Translations under genes and position numbers: made by a program
Notes under the pieces: model-generated
What the model was told of the DNA's origin: nothing
Seen by the model: the letters and a program-made list of their open reading frames with translations, nothing else
The model's database searches: none
Assembly (NCBI RefSeq): GCF_029813785.1
Contig: NZ_JARVKY010000002.1
Location: 248,001-312,000, forward strand
Source: Streptomyces sp. DH41
Lineage (GTDB): Bacteria; Actinomycetota; Actinomycetes; Streptomycetales; Streptomycetaceae
Length of the DNA: 64,000 bases
Direction of reading: 5' to 3'
Shown here: positions 8,217 to 16,484 of the stretch, piece after piece
How positions within the stretch are numbered: position 1 is the stretch's first letter
Layout of the letters: the number at the start of each line of letters is the position of its first letter

Positions 8217-8843
8217 TCACCGCGCACCGGCTGCCGCCGGGCGTTCCGTGTCACGGTCGTCCGCCGTACCGGAGGCGGCCTGGCGCGTCTCCATCACCCG
8301 CGCGAGCTGCGCGAAGGAGACGGACAGTAGCAGCGCCCCGACCGGGATCAGGTCCTTGTCGGCCAGCGGCATCACCAGGTCGGCGAGGACGAGGAACGCC
8401 GTCCACGGCCTGACCACCCGGACGACGGCCAGCCGCACGACGAGGGCGAGCATCCCCACGTAGAAGAGGTACGGGCCGAAGTCGTAGACGACCGGTGCCA
8501 CGCCGGGCACTTGTGAGGCCCGTTCCGTGAACCGGGACATCTCCAGGTGGTCCGCGGACACCGCACCCGCCACCAGGTCGATCCCGAACTGCACCAGGAG
8601 GACGGCGGCTCCGGCCGTCGCCGCCCAGTGCGCCACCGCCGCGACGCGGTCGCCCGACGGGGCGAGCGCCCTCAGCCAGCGGAACACCACCGCGAAGAGA
8701 ACCAGTGCCACGCAGAACGCCAGATGGCCGAGGGTCCAGGCGGGGCCGGGCCCTCGCTCGCCGTCCAGTCCGTCCGCGATCCGGAACAGTCCGTAGGTGA
8801 GGGTGAGCGCGGGTACCGCGAGCATGACCGTACGACGGTTCAT
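8217..8843 (-). CDS. Integral membrane protein of unknown function
   Basis: A 208-residue protein with about six hydrophobic segments (VMLAVPALTLTYGLF, LGHLAFCVALVLFAVVF, AAVLLVQFGIDLVAGAV, YLFYVGMLALVVRLAV, TAFLVLADLVMPLA and PVGALLLSVSFAQL). I do not recognise a named family. It lies just upstream of the histidine kinase gene in the same direction and may be cotranscribed with it; it could be a sensing partner, but nothing in the sequence proves this. Confidence 0.65.
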   Translation of the reverse strand: MNRRTVMLAVPALTLTYGLFRIADGLDGERGPGPAWTLGHLAFCVALVLFAVVFRWLRALAPSGDRVAAVAHWAATAGAAVLLVQFGIDLVAGAVSADHLEMSRFTERASQVPGVAPVVYDFGPYLFYVGMLALVVRLAVVRVVRPWTAFLVLADLVMPLADKDLIPVGALLLSVSFAQLARVMETRQAASGTADDRDTERPAAAGAR

Positions 8844-9387
8844 CGTGAACTCCCCGACTTCAGTGTGTTCGCCGGGGCTTCGGTGTGCCCGGCGGGGACA
8901 TCACTCATCCTGGAGCGCCCGGTCTCCTGGCGGATCGCCGGAGCGAGGGGTCTTCGCCCTCCCCCGCGAGACGGGTACGTCCGCCACCGCGGCCACCTCG
9001 GTCTCCGCGCGCGCCGGCATCGTCTCGGGGCTGCTCGCCGCGCGGCCCGGGTAAGCAGGCCCGGTCGCCGGGCGGGGCGGGGAGGTGCCCTGGCCGCGGT
9101 CGTGTGCGACCACCGGGCATGGCGAACGCGCAGCTCAGAGGCGTGAGTTGCCACGAAGGAGACATCGCACTACGCCCTAGGTTGTCTGTTTCCCCGCCCG
9201 GTGGCGCTCCTAGAGTCTTGGCATGTCGCAAGTAGGCACATCTGCCCGCTAGTTCCGGCGTCGCTCCGCAGGCCGGTGAGCGGGGGAACCGTCATCGGCC
9301 CGGGGGATCCCCGGTTCGCGCTGCCGGGACTCCGAAGCTCCCCGCACCTCGTGGAGAGTTCCCGACCCCCACCACGAAAGGAGCGCC
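8844..9387. other. Intergenic region with no clear full gene
   Basis: This 544-bp divergent gap separates the ordinary chromosome from the first gene of the biosynthetic cluster. No open frame has family similarity or a good start. It contains TAGAGT at 9211-9216, a good -10, followed 6 nt later by a 9-codon frame (9223-9252, MSQVGTSAR) that could be a leaderless leader peptide. The last bases hold the AAGGAG site of the next gene. Confidence 0.5.
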
Positions 9388-10461
9388 GTGTCCCGCGCCC
9401 TCCCGCTACGAGTCGCGGTAGCCACAGCGGCCGTCCTCGCCACGATGGCCCCGATACTCCTCCCCGCCCCCGCCGCCGTGGCGGAGACCGCCCGGCCGGC
9501 CGCCTCGAACGGCCACCGGCACGGACAGGACGTCATCGTCAGCCGGGCCACCGACGTCTACCCGGAAGGCATCGCCTGGGACCCCACCCGCCGGGCCTTC
9601 CTGGTCGGATCCGCCCTCAGGGGCACCCTGTCGGTGATCCGGATGGACGGCACCGTCACCGAACTCGCACCCAGCATCGGCATGGTGTCCACCCTCGGCC
9701 TCCGGGTGGACACGGCACGCAACCGCATCCTGGTCGCCTACAGCGACTTCTGGATCCGCCAGCGCCTGGACGTCGGCGACCAGCCGCCCACCTCGGGGGT
9801 CGCCGTCTACGACCTGAAGACCGGCGAGCTGGAGCAGCGTATCGACGTCTCCGGCGGGCGGGAACGGACCTTCGCCAACGACCTGACCTTCGACCCGCGC
9901 GGCAACATCTACGTCACGGACTCCGTCTCCGACACGGTCCAGCGGATCGACCTGGCCGGCAACGTCACCCCGGTGGCCACCGACCCCCGTTTCGCCGCGG
10001 ACATCGTCGGCCTCAACGGCGTCGTCTGGCATCCGCACGGCTACCTGCTCAGCCTCCGCTACGACACCGGGGAGATGTACCGCATCACCCCCGGCGCGCC
10101 CGCCCACCGCAGGGTGTCCGAGGTGAGACTGCCGCGGCCGCTGATCGGCACGGACGGCCTCCAGCTGCGCTCCGACGGCTCCCTGGTCGTCGTCACCAAC
10201 TCCATCGGCGCCGCCGTCGGCGTCCCGGGCGGCGAGGACGGCGTGTCGGTCCTCACCTCGCGCGACGGCTGGCGCAGCGCCCGCGTCACCAGCCAGATCA
10301 AGCCCTGGCCCACCGGCGGCCCCACCACGGTGGCGTTCACACCGTGCGGCGACTACGTGCTCAGCGGCGAAGTCGGCGCGGCCCTGGCCGGTGCCACGTC
10401 GGACCAGATCACCCTCCGGCGCCTGCCGTCCCGTATGAGCAACAAGGAGAACATCCGATGA
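9388..10461 (+). CDS. Secreted SMP-30/gluconolactonase-like beta-propeller protein
   Basis: A 357-residue protein starting at GTG with AAGGAG 6 nt upstream. The first about 32 residues are a Sec-type signal peptide (VAVATAAVLATMAPILLPAPAAVA). The rest shows the repeated strand pattern of a six-bladed propeller: EGIAWDPTRRAFLVGS, FANDLTFDPRGNIYVTDS, GLNGVVWHPHGYLL and TDGLQLRSDGSLVVVT. Relatives bind a divalent metal and hydrolyse lactones or act as strictosidine-synthase-like proteins. Extracellular location and an ATGA overlap with a drug exporter gene suggest a role in modifying or handling an exported product, which is inference. Confidence 0.8.
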   Translation: MSRALPLRVAVATAAVLATMAPILLPAPAAVAETARPAASNGHRHGQDVIVSRATDVYPEGIAWDPTRRAFLVGSALRGTLSVIRMDGTVTELAPSIGMVSTLGLRVDTARNRILVAYSDFWIRQRLDVGDQPPTSGVAVYDLKTGELEQRIDVSGGRERTFANDLTFDPRGNIYVTDSVSDTVQRIDLAGNVTPVATDPRFAADIVGLNGVVWHPHGYLLSLRYDTGEMYRITPGAPAHRRVSEVRLPRPLIGTDGLQLRSDGSLVVVTNSIGAAVGVPGGEDGVSVLTSRDGWRSARVTSQIKPWPTGGPTTVAFTPCGDYVLSGEVGAALAGATSDQITLRRLPSRMSNKENIR

Positions 10462-11894
10462 CCGCAACGAAGGGCCAGGCCTCGCTCTGGGCGCTGATCG
10501 CCACATCGCTGCCCATGTTCATGGTCTCGCTGGACAACCTCATCGTCACCAACGCTCTGGTGGACATCGGCAAGGACTTCGACGTCAAGCAGTCCGAGCT
10601 GCAGTGGGTGATGAACGGCTACGTGCTGGCCTTCGCGGGCCTGCTGCTGGCCGGCGCCGCCCTGGGCGACCGCTTCGGCCGCCGCCGGGTCTTCCTCTCC
10701 GGCGTCGTCCTGTTCACCGTCTCCTCCGTGGGCTGCGCGCTCGCCGGCTCGGTGGAGACCCTGATCGCCGCGCGTGTCCTGCAAGGCGCGGGCGCCGCGG
10801 CCATCCTGCCCGTCTCCCTCACCCTGGCCGTCGCCGCCGTCCCCCGGGCGCAGCGGAACATGGCCGTCGGTGTGTGGGGCGGCGTCAACGGTCTCGGCAT
10901 CGCGATCGGCCCGCTCGCCGGTGGCCTGGTGACCGAGCAGATCAGCTGGAGCTGGATCTTCTGGATCAACGTGCCGGTCGGTCTGCTCACCCTCCCGCTC
11001 GCCCTCTGGGCGGTCCGCGAGAGCCGTGGCAACGAGCGCTCCCTCAACGTCGGCAGCATGGTCCTGGTGACCGGCGCGGTCGTCACCGCCGTATGGGGCA
11101 TCGTCTCCGCCGCCGACCACGGCTGGACCGAGACCAGCACCCTGGTCGGCATCGCCCTCGCGGTCGTCCTGACCGTGGCGTTCGTGATCTCCGAGCGGGT
11201 CAGCAGGAGCCCGCTGATCCCCGTGCACATGTACCGGGTCCCGGCCTTCGTGCTGAGCAACGTGGTCTCGATCACCATGTACTTCGGCGTCTTCGGCTCG
11301 ATCTTCTACCTCACCCAGTTCCTCCAGGGCCCCATGGGCTACTCGCCCTTCGAGGCGGGGCTGCGCACCCTGCCCTGGACGGTCGCCCCGATGATCGTCG
11401 TGCCCATCGCCAGCCAGTTGGTGGACCGGATCGGCGGCGGCGTGATGCAGGCCGCGGGCTGCGCCCTGCAGGGCCTCGGACTGGGCTGGATCGCCCTGAT
11501 CGTCACGCCCGACATCGGCTACGGCGCCATGGTGCCCGCGCTGGCCCTGGCCGGGATCGGCATGGGCCTGGTCTTCGCCGGCAACCCCGCCACGGTGATC
11601 TCCTCGGTCCGGGAGAGCGAGCACAACAAGGCGTCCGGCGCCAACAACACCAGCCGCGAGTTCGGCGGTGCCCTCGGTGTCGCCGCGCTCACCACCGTCT
11701 TCAGCCACCAGTTCAACGCCGACACCTCCGGAAATCCGATGGTGGCGTTCACCGACGGTCTGGAGTCGGCCCTGTGGATCGGTGTGGCCGTGGTCCTGCT
11801 CGGCGCGCTGAGCGGCCTGTTCATCAAGCGCGGCGCGGTCTCGGCCGACGACGGTGTCGCCGAGCCGGCAGCGGTGCCGGCCCCGGTCGCCTGA
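10458..11894 (+). CDS. MFS exporter of the DHA2 (EmrB/QacA) family, 14 TM
   Basis: A 478-residue proton-driven multidrug-type exporter. It begins with SLPMFMVSLDNLIVTNAL, the DHA2 motif D1-like segment, followed by motif A GDRFGRRRVFLSG and motif C-like GPLAGGLV near residue 155. The overall length and hydrophobic pattern fit 14 helices. It is translationally coupled to the SMP-30-like gene and heads the AfsA-PKS genes, so it is the best candidate for product export and self-resistance in this cluster. Confidence 0.9.
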   Translation: MTATKGQASLWALIATSLPMFMVSLDNLIVTNALVDIGKDFDVKQSELQWVMNGYVLAFAGLLLAGAALGDRFGRRRVFLSGVVLFTVSSVGCALAGSVETLIAARVLQGAGAAAILPVSLTLAVAAVPRAQRNMAVGVWGGVNGLGIAIGPLAGGLVTEQISWSWIFWINVPVGLLTLPLALWAVRESRGNERSLNVGSMVLVTGAVVTAVWGIVSAADHGWTETSTLVGIALAVVLTVAFVISERVSRSPLIPVHMYRVPAFVLSNVVSITMYFGVFGSIFYLTQFLQGPMGYSPFEAGLRTLPWTVAPMIVVPIASQLVDRIGGGVMQAAGCALQGLGLGWIALIVTPDIGYGAMVPALALAGIGMGLVFAGNPATVISSVRESEHNKASGANNTSREFGGALGVAALTTVFSHQFNADTSGNPMVAFTDGLESALWIGVAVVLLGALSGLFIKRGAVSADDGVAEPAAVPAPVA

Positions 11895-11938
11895 CCGGCC
11901 CGCCCCACCATCGTGCGAACCGGTCTGGAGGAGAACTG

Positions 11939-12949
11939 ATGACCACCCAGGTGCTGGACGAGGTGACACCGTCCGCGGTCCCGGCCGTGGGATACGGACG
12001 CACCATCGAGCGGTCCCTCGCGCACCGCTCCGCGATCTCCGAGGTCTTCGTCACCGACGTGCAGTCGATCCGCCCCATGGCGGTGACGGCGGGGATCCAC
12101 CTGCCGCTGACCCACCTCTACTACAGCGACCACACGCAGCGGCCCAGCGCCCACGACGCGCTGCTGCTGCTGGAGGCGGGGCGGCAGGCCGCCATCGCCG
12201 GATCGCACACCAACGCCGGGGTGCCGCGGGAGACCTGCGCCATCGTCGACGCCTTCGAGTTCACGGTCCACGCACCGCACGCGCTGCGGATCGGGCGGGA
12301 GCCCGGTCCGCCGCGCATCGACACCGACTTCTACGGCAAGACCTCCCGGCGCAACGGGAGGTACCGCAAGGGCCGGCTGGAGCAGCGGGTCTACCTGGGG
12401 GACGTGCACGTCGCCGACCACTGGATGGACGTGCTCTTCCTCCGCGCGGAGGAGAACGAGATCCTGCGCCACGCCCAGCGCGGTACCCCCGCGCCGCTCA
12501 GCTCCCAGTTCAGCGCCGTCCCGGGTCCCGTCACCCCCGTCGCCCCGGCGCTGGTGGGCCGGCAGAACCCGCTCAACGTCGTCCTCGGCGAGCCGGAGTT
12601 CACCGCCGGGACCGTCAGCGCCCGGGTGGCACCGCGCTTCGACAACCCGGCGCTCTTCGACCACGACTACGACCACCTGCCGGCCATGACCCTGGTCGAG
12701 GCGGCCCGCCAGCTGGCGCTGCTCACCGTCGGGTCCGCGTCCGGCACCCCGGCCCCGGTCTACGCCGTCGGCTTCGAGGCCACCTTCCACCGCTTCGCCG
12801 AGCTGGACGTCCCGGTCACCGCGACCGCGCACCGGGACCCCGGCGGTTCCACCCGGCACACGATCCGGGTCCACCTCAGCCAGCAGGAACAGGAGATCGC
12901 GGTCCTCACCGTCACCGTCGTCGACGCCTCCCACATCCACGGAGCCTGA
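11939..12949 (+). CDS. AfsA-like protein with two A-factor hotdog domains
   Basis: A 336-residue protein of the AfsA/ScbA/MmfL family. The two hotdog domains cover about residues 25-165 and 205-330; conserved pieces include HDALLLLEAGRQAAIAGSH and the second-domain counterpart MTLVEAARQLALLTVG. AfsA enzymes transfer a beta-ketoacyl chain from ACP to dihydroxyacetone phosphate, starting gamma-butyrolactone or furan signal synthesis. The next two genes encode a HAD phosphatase and an SDR, the activities needed to finish such a molecule. Alternatively, the hotdog fold could act as a dehydratase-like enzyme for the adjacent type II PKS. A good site GGAGGAG precedes the ATG. Confidence 0.85.
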   Translation: MTTQVLDEVTPSAVPAVGYGRTIERSLAHRSAISEVFVTDVQSIRPMAVTAGIHLPLTHLYYSDHTQRPSAHDALLLLEAGRQAAIAGSHTNAGVPRETCAIVDAFEFTVHAPHALRIGREPGPPRIDTDFYGKTSRRNGRYRKGRLEQRVYLGDVHVADHWMDVLFLRAEENEILRHAQRGTPAPLSSQFSAVPGPVTPVAPALVGRQNPLNVVLGEPEFTAGTVSARVAPRFDNPALFDHDYDHLPAMTLVEAARQLALLTVGSASGTPAPVYAVGFEATFHRFAELDVPVTATAHRDPGGSTRHTIRVHLSQQEQEIAVLTVTVVDASHIHGA

Positions 12950-12955
12950 GGAACC

Positions 12956-13612
12956 ATGACTGACACCACATCAGCGACGCCGGCCGTCTGGACGGACTTC
13001 GGAGGCGTCCTCACCCCGCCGCTCGGCCACACCATGGCGAAGTTCTGCGCCACGACGGGCGTCGACGCGCAGGTCCTCGGCCGTGCCCTGGCCACGGTCA
13101 CCGCCCGGTACGGCACCGAGGACATCATGGAGCCGATCGACACCCCCCTGGTCACCGAGGAGGAGTGGCTGCGCGAGATCGGCGACGTGCTCCAGGCCGA
13201 TCACGGCGTCACGCTCCGCCTCACCACGATGGCCGACATCTGGTTCGACGGGCGGGAGACCAACCACGCCTGGCAGGCCCACCTGAACAAGGCGCGCGAC
13301 CGGGGGGCGTTCGTCGGGATGCTCTCCAACATGGTGCCCGCCTGGGACCGGCACTGGCGGCGCATGGTCGAGCCCGCCGAACTCTTCGACGACGTCCTCC
13401 TCTCGTTCGAGGTGGGGCACCGCAAACCGTCGCCCGGCATGTTCGAGCTCGCCGCCCGCAGGGCGGGCGTCCCCCCGGAGCACTGTGTGCTCGTGGACGA
13501 CATGGCACACAACTGCGCCGGTGCCGAGGCGGCCGGCTGGCAGGCGGTGCTCTTCACCGATGCCGAGAGCGCGGGAGACCGGCTCGCCACGCTCCTGGAC
13601 GGCACCGTATGA
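12956..13612 (+). CDS. HAD-IA family hydrolase (phosphatase)
   Basis: A 218-residue haloacid dehalogenase-type enzyme. Motif I is WTDFGGVLTP, so the nucleophilic Asp is present, but the usual second Asp is Gly, as in the epoxide-hydrolase N-terminal-like HAD group. Motif II is MLSNM, motif III includes the Lys of VGHRKPSPGMF, and motif IV is VLVDDMAHNC. It lies 6 bp after the afsA-like gene. In methylenomycin furan and related signal pathways, a HAD phosphatase removes the phosphate from the AfsA product, so that role is likely here. Confidence 0.85.
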   Translation: MTDTTSATPAVWTDFGGVLTPPLGHTMAKFCATTGVDAQVLGRALATVTARYGTEDIMEPIDTPLVTEEEWLREIGDVLQADHGVTLRLTTMADIWFDGRETNHAWQAHLNKARDRGAFVGMLSNMVPAWDRHWRRMVEPAELFDDVLLSFEVGHRKPSPGMFELAARRAGVPPEHCVLVDDMAHNCAGAEAAGWQAVLFTDAESAGDRLATLLDGTV

Positions 13613-13637
13613 GCCACGACACCTGGAGGAAGCGCAC

Positions 13638-14342
13638 ATGAGCCGCTCCGTGCTCGTCACCGGCGGAAACCGGGGCATCGGACTCGCCTCCGCACGGGCC
13701 CTGGCGGCCGAGGGCAACAAGGTCGCCATCACCTACCGCACCGGTGAACCGCCCGCCGGCTTCTACGCCGTCCGCTGCGACGTCACCGACACGGCCCAGC
13801 TCGAGGCCGCGGTCGAGGAGGTGACCGTCCAGCAGGGGGCCGTGGAGATCCTGGTCTCCAACGCGGGCATCACCCGCGACCAGTTGCTGATCGGCATGCC
13901 GGAGGAGGACTTCCGAGCCGTGATGACGACCAACTTCGAGGCCGCCGTCGCGCTCACCCGGCAGGTCCTGCCCGCCATGATCAAGGCCCGCTGGGGCCGG
14001 CTGATCTACATGTCCTCGATCAACAGCATGTCCGGCGCCCCCGGGCAGACCAACTACGCCTCGGCCAAGGCGGCGCTGATCGGCTTCGCCCGGTCCCTCG
14101 CCATCGAGGTGGGCCGGCGCAACATCACCGCCAACGTGGTGGCCCCCGGCATGATCGAGACCGACATGGTCGAGCACGTCACCGACGTCCGCCGGCAGGC
14201 GGCACTGGCCAGGACAGCTCTGGCCCGCACCGGCACCCCCGAGGAGGTCGCCGCCGCCGTACGCTTCCTGGCCGCCGACGACGCCTCCTACGTGACCGCC
14301 GGAGTCATCCCCGTCACCGGCGGCCTGGGCGCCGGGCACTGA
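13638..14342 (+). CDS. FabG-like 3-oxoacyl-ACP reductase (SDR)
   Basis: A 234-residue SDR. The cofactor motif is VLVTGGNRGIG, NAG is present in LVSNAGITRDQ, the catalytic Ser is in YMSSINSMSG and the Tyr/Lys pair in NYASAKAAL. The C-terminal VTGGLGAGH is typical of FabG. It could act as the ketoreductase of the type II PKS that follows, or reduce the butenolide made by the AfsA/HAD pair. The ATG has GGAGGA upstream. It is part of the left plus-strand operon. Confidence 0.88.
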   Translation: MSRSVLVTGGNRGIGLASARALAAEGNKVAITYRTGEPPAGFYAVRCDVTDTAQLEAAVEEVTVQQGAVEILVSNAGITRDQLLIGMPEEDFRAVMTTNFEAAVALTRQVLPAMIKARWGRLIYMSSINSMSGAPGQTNYASAKAALIGFARSLAIEVGRRNITANVVAPGMIETDMVEHVTDVRRQAALARTALARTGTPEEVAAAVRFLAADDASYVTAGVIPVTGGLGAGH

Positions 14343-14369
14343 TCCCGGGCCCCCGCCGTGCGGGCGGCC

Positions 14370-14432
14370 ACGCGCCCCACCGCGCCGCTCCGCATCCCAC
14401 CGCACCGCGCCCCACCGCGGCGCACCGCACAC
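14370..14432. repeat. Low-complexity CCCACCGC repeat between fabG-like and SnoaL genes
   Basis: Imperfect copies of CGCCCCACCGCG and CCGCACCGC fill much of the 146-bp gap. No coding or regulatory signal was recognised beyond the downstream GAAGGAG site. Confidence 0.5.
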
Positions 14433-14488
14433 CCACGTACCCGGACCCGGGACCACCCGTGTCCGCGACCACCGAGAAGGAGCACCGG

Positions 14489-14929
14489 ATGTCCAGCGAA
14501 GCTCTCGAACTCTCCATGAACATGGGCCTGATCTTCAACGACCTGAACGAGGAGGCCGCCCTCCGGCACGTCGCCCCCGAGTTCGTCGACCACGAGGCCC
14601 AGCCCGGCGTCCCGGGCGGCCCGCTCGGCTACCTGGGCACCGCCCGCTGGGTGCACAGCGCGTTCGCCGGCGCGACCTGGGAGCACCTGGACAGCTTCTC
14701 CGAGGGCGACCGCGCCGTGCTGCGCCTGCGCTTCACCGGCAAGCACACCGGCGACTTCCTCGGCATCGCCCCCACCGGGCGCGACGTGGACGTCGAGCAG
14801 ACCCACATCTACCGCATCGAGAACGGCAAGGTCGTGGAGCACTGGGGCTTCCGCCAGGACCTGCTGCTGCTGGCCCAGATAGGCGCCTTCACCCCCGTCC
14901 CGCCGACCCGGGTCCCGGTCGCGGGCTGA
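14489..14929 (+). CDS. SnoaL-like polyketide cyclase/ester cyclase family protein
   Basis: A 146-residue NTF2-fold protein. The family features are a helix pair followed by FVDHEAQPGVPGG, the central AFAGATWEHLDSFSEGDRAVLRLRFTGKHTG and the late DVEQTHIYRIENGKVVEHW. Members include aldol cyclases of type II polyketide pathways and many enzymes of unknown function. Its position directly before the ACP and ketosynthase genes suggests that it acts on the polyketide or on the AfsA-derived product. The ATG with GAAGGAG was preferred to a GTG ten codons upstream. Confidence 0.82.
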   Translation: MSSEALELSMNMGLIFNDLNEEAALRHVAPEFVDHEAQPGVPGGPLGYLGTARWVHSAFAGATWEHLDSFSEGDRAVLRLRFTGKHTGDFLGIAPTGRDVDVEQTHIYRIENGKVVEHWGFRQDLLLLAQIGAFTPVPPTRVPVAG

Positions 14930-14998
14930 GACCCGTACCGCGGACGGAACTCACCACCAGGAACACCCACCAGGCCGACGCAACCGAAAGGACCTCTC

Positions 14999-15268
14999 AT
15001 GACCGTGCAGAGCGTGGAGCTGGACGCCGGACTCCGTAGCAAGGTGATCGACATCGTCAACGAGGAGCTGGAGCTCGAGGAGGGTGAACTGACCGAGGAC
15101 GGCCACTTCATCGAGGACTACGACAGCGACTCGCTCACCCTGATAACCGTGGTCTCCCGAATAGAGAAGGAGCTCGGCTACGTCCTTCCCAAGGAGGAGC
15201 TGGAGGCCCTGACCAACCTGCGGGCGCTCCTCGCGGCCGTCGAGGGATGCGCGGCGGCGCATGCCTGA
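14999..15268 (+). CDS. Acyl carrier protein
   Basis: An 89-residue acidic ACP. The phosphopantetheine attachment Ser is residue 45 in DYDSDSLTLI, followed by the helix VVSRIEKELGYVLPKEELEAL. It overlaps the ketosynthase gene by 8 nt, as usual for a minimal PKS or fatty-acid set. The Sfp-type PPTase gene at 49.4-50.1 kb is a candidate for its activation, and the malonyltransferase gene at 52.1 kb for its loading. Confidence 0.93.
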   Translation: MTVQSVELDAGLRSKVIDIVNEELELEEGELTEDGHFIEDYDSDSLTLITVVSRIEKELGYVLPKEELEALTNLRALLAAVEGCAAAHA

Positions 15269-16484
15269 GACCGCTGCACGCCGAGTCGTCATCACGGGGC
15301 TCGGGGCGGTCAGTCCGGTCGGCATCGGCGTGCGCAAGTTCGCCGATGCCGTCCGGACCGGCCGGGTCGGCATCGGGCCGGCCCGCAGCTTCGACGCCAC
15401 GCCCTTCCCCAGCCGCAAGACCGCCGAGGTCGACGACTTCGACCCGGACGCCCTGCTGCACCACCTCGACCCCGCCCGGTGGGGCCGCAGCGCCCTCCTC
15501 GCGGCCGCCGCCTCCCGGCTGGCGGTCCAGGACGCGGATCTGGACCCGGATCTCCTCGCCACCGTCCGGGCCGGTTCCATCATGGGCACCACCAGCGGTG
15601 AGTCCGCGGTGGCGCAGAGCCTGGGCGGCCAGTGGATCACCCAGGGGCTGAAGGGCCTCGAACCGAGGCTGATCGGCCAGCTGCCGGCCGGCCAGATCGC
15701 CGCCGCCGTCAACGCCGAACTCGGCCTCGGCGGCGACGCCCAGACCATCCCGACCGCCTGCTCGGCCAGCAACTACGCGCTCGGATACGCCTTCGACATG
15801 GTGCGCTTCGGCGAGGCCGACCTGATGCTGGCCGGCGGCGCCGACTCGGTCAACCGGCTGACCCACGCCGGCTTCTACGCCCTGGGTGCCATGGCCGCGG
15901 AGCTGCCCCAGCCGTTCGACGCCGGCCGTTCCGGCATCATCACCGGCGAGGGCGGTGCCTCGCTGCTGCTGGAACCGCTCGACCACGCGCTGGCCCGCGG
16001 CGCCCGCATCTACGCCGAGGTCCTCGGTTACGCCGCCAACTGCGACGCCTCCCACATGGTGCACCCGGAGGCCACCAGCATCGCGGCCTGCATCGAGGCC
16101 GCGCACCGCAACGCCGGCGTCCGGCCGGAGCAGATCGACTACATCTGCGCCCACGGAACCGGCACCCCGACCAACGACGCCACCGAGGTGCGGGCCGTCC
16201 GCCAGGTCTTCGGCGACCGGCTGCCCCCGATCAGCTCGATCAAGTCGATGCTCGGCCACACCATGGGCGCGGCCAGCGGCTTCGGCGCCATCGCCTGCTG
16301 CACCGCGCTGGAGCAGGACTTCCTTCCGCCCACCGCCAACCTGGTCGAGACCGATCCGGAGCTGGGCCCGGGCGTGGACTGTGTTCCGGGACAGGGTCGA
16401 GCGGCCCGGCTGGAGATCGTTCAGAACCACGGCTTCGCCTTCGGCGGCAACAACGTCATCACCATCCTCGGGAGGTACACGTGA
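15261..16484 (+). CDS. Beta-ketoacyl-ACP synthase (KS), catalytically complete
   Basis: A 407-residue FabF-like condensing enzyme. The active-site Cys167 is in IPTACSASNYALG, the first His298 in AHGTGTPTNDATE, Lys328 in SSIKSMLGH, and the second His333 in LGHTMGAASG. The Cys-His-His set needed for decarboxylative condensation is therefore complete. It overlaps the ACP gene upstream and the KS-like gene downstream (GTGA), the arrangement of KS-alpha/KS-beta pairs in type II PKS. With two FabG-like reductases in the cluster, a reduced or polyene chain is more likely than a classical aromatic polyketide. Confidence 0.93.
   Translation: MPETAARRVVITGLGAVSPVGIGVRKFADAVRTGRVGIGPARSFDATPFPSRKTAEVDDFDPDALLHHLDPARWGRSALLAAAASRLAVQDADLDPDLLATVRAGSIMGTTSGESAVAQSLGGQWITQGLKGLEPRLIGQLPAGQIAAAVNAELGLGGDAQTIPTACSASNYALGYAFDMVRFGEADLMLAGGADSVNRLTHAGFYALGAMAAELPQPFDAGRSGIITGEGGASLLLEPLDHALARGARIYAEVLGYAANCDASHMVHPEATSIAACIEAAHRNAGVRPEQIDYICAHGTGTPTNDATEVRAVRQVFGDRLPPISSIKSMLGHTMGAASGFGAIACCTALEQDFLPPTANLVETDPELGPGVDCVPGQGRAARLEIVQNHGFAFGGNNVITILGRYT

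Noticed and set aside
8885..9235. Small open frames in the 8844-9387 gap, both strands
   Set aside because: No conserved motif, no good ribosome site and overlapping frames of similar length on both strands.
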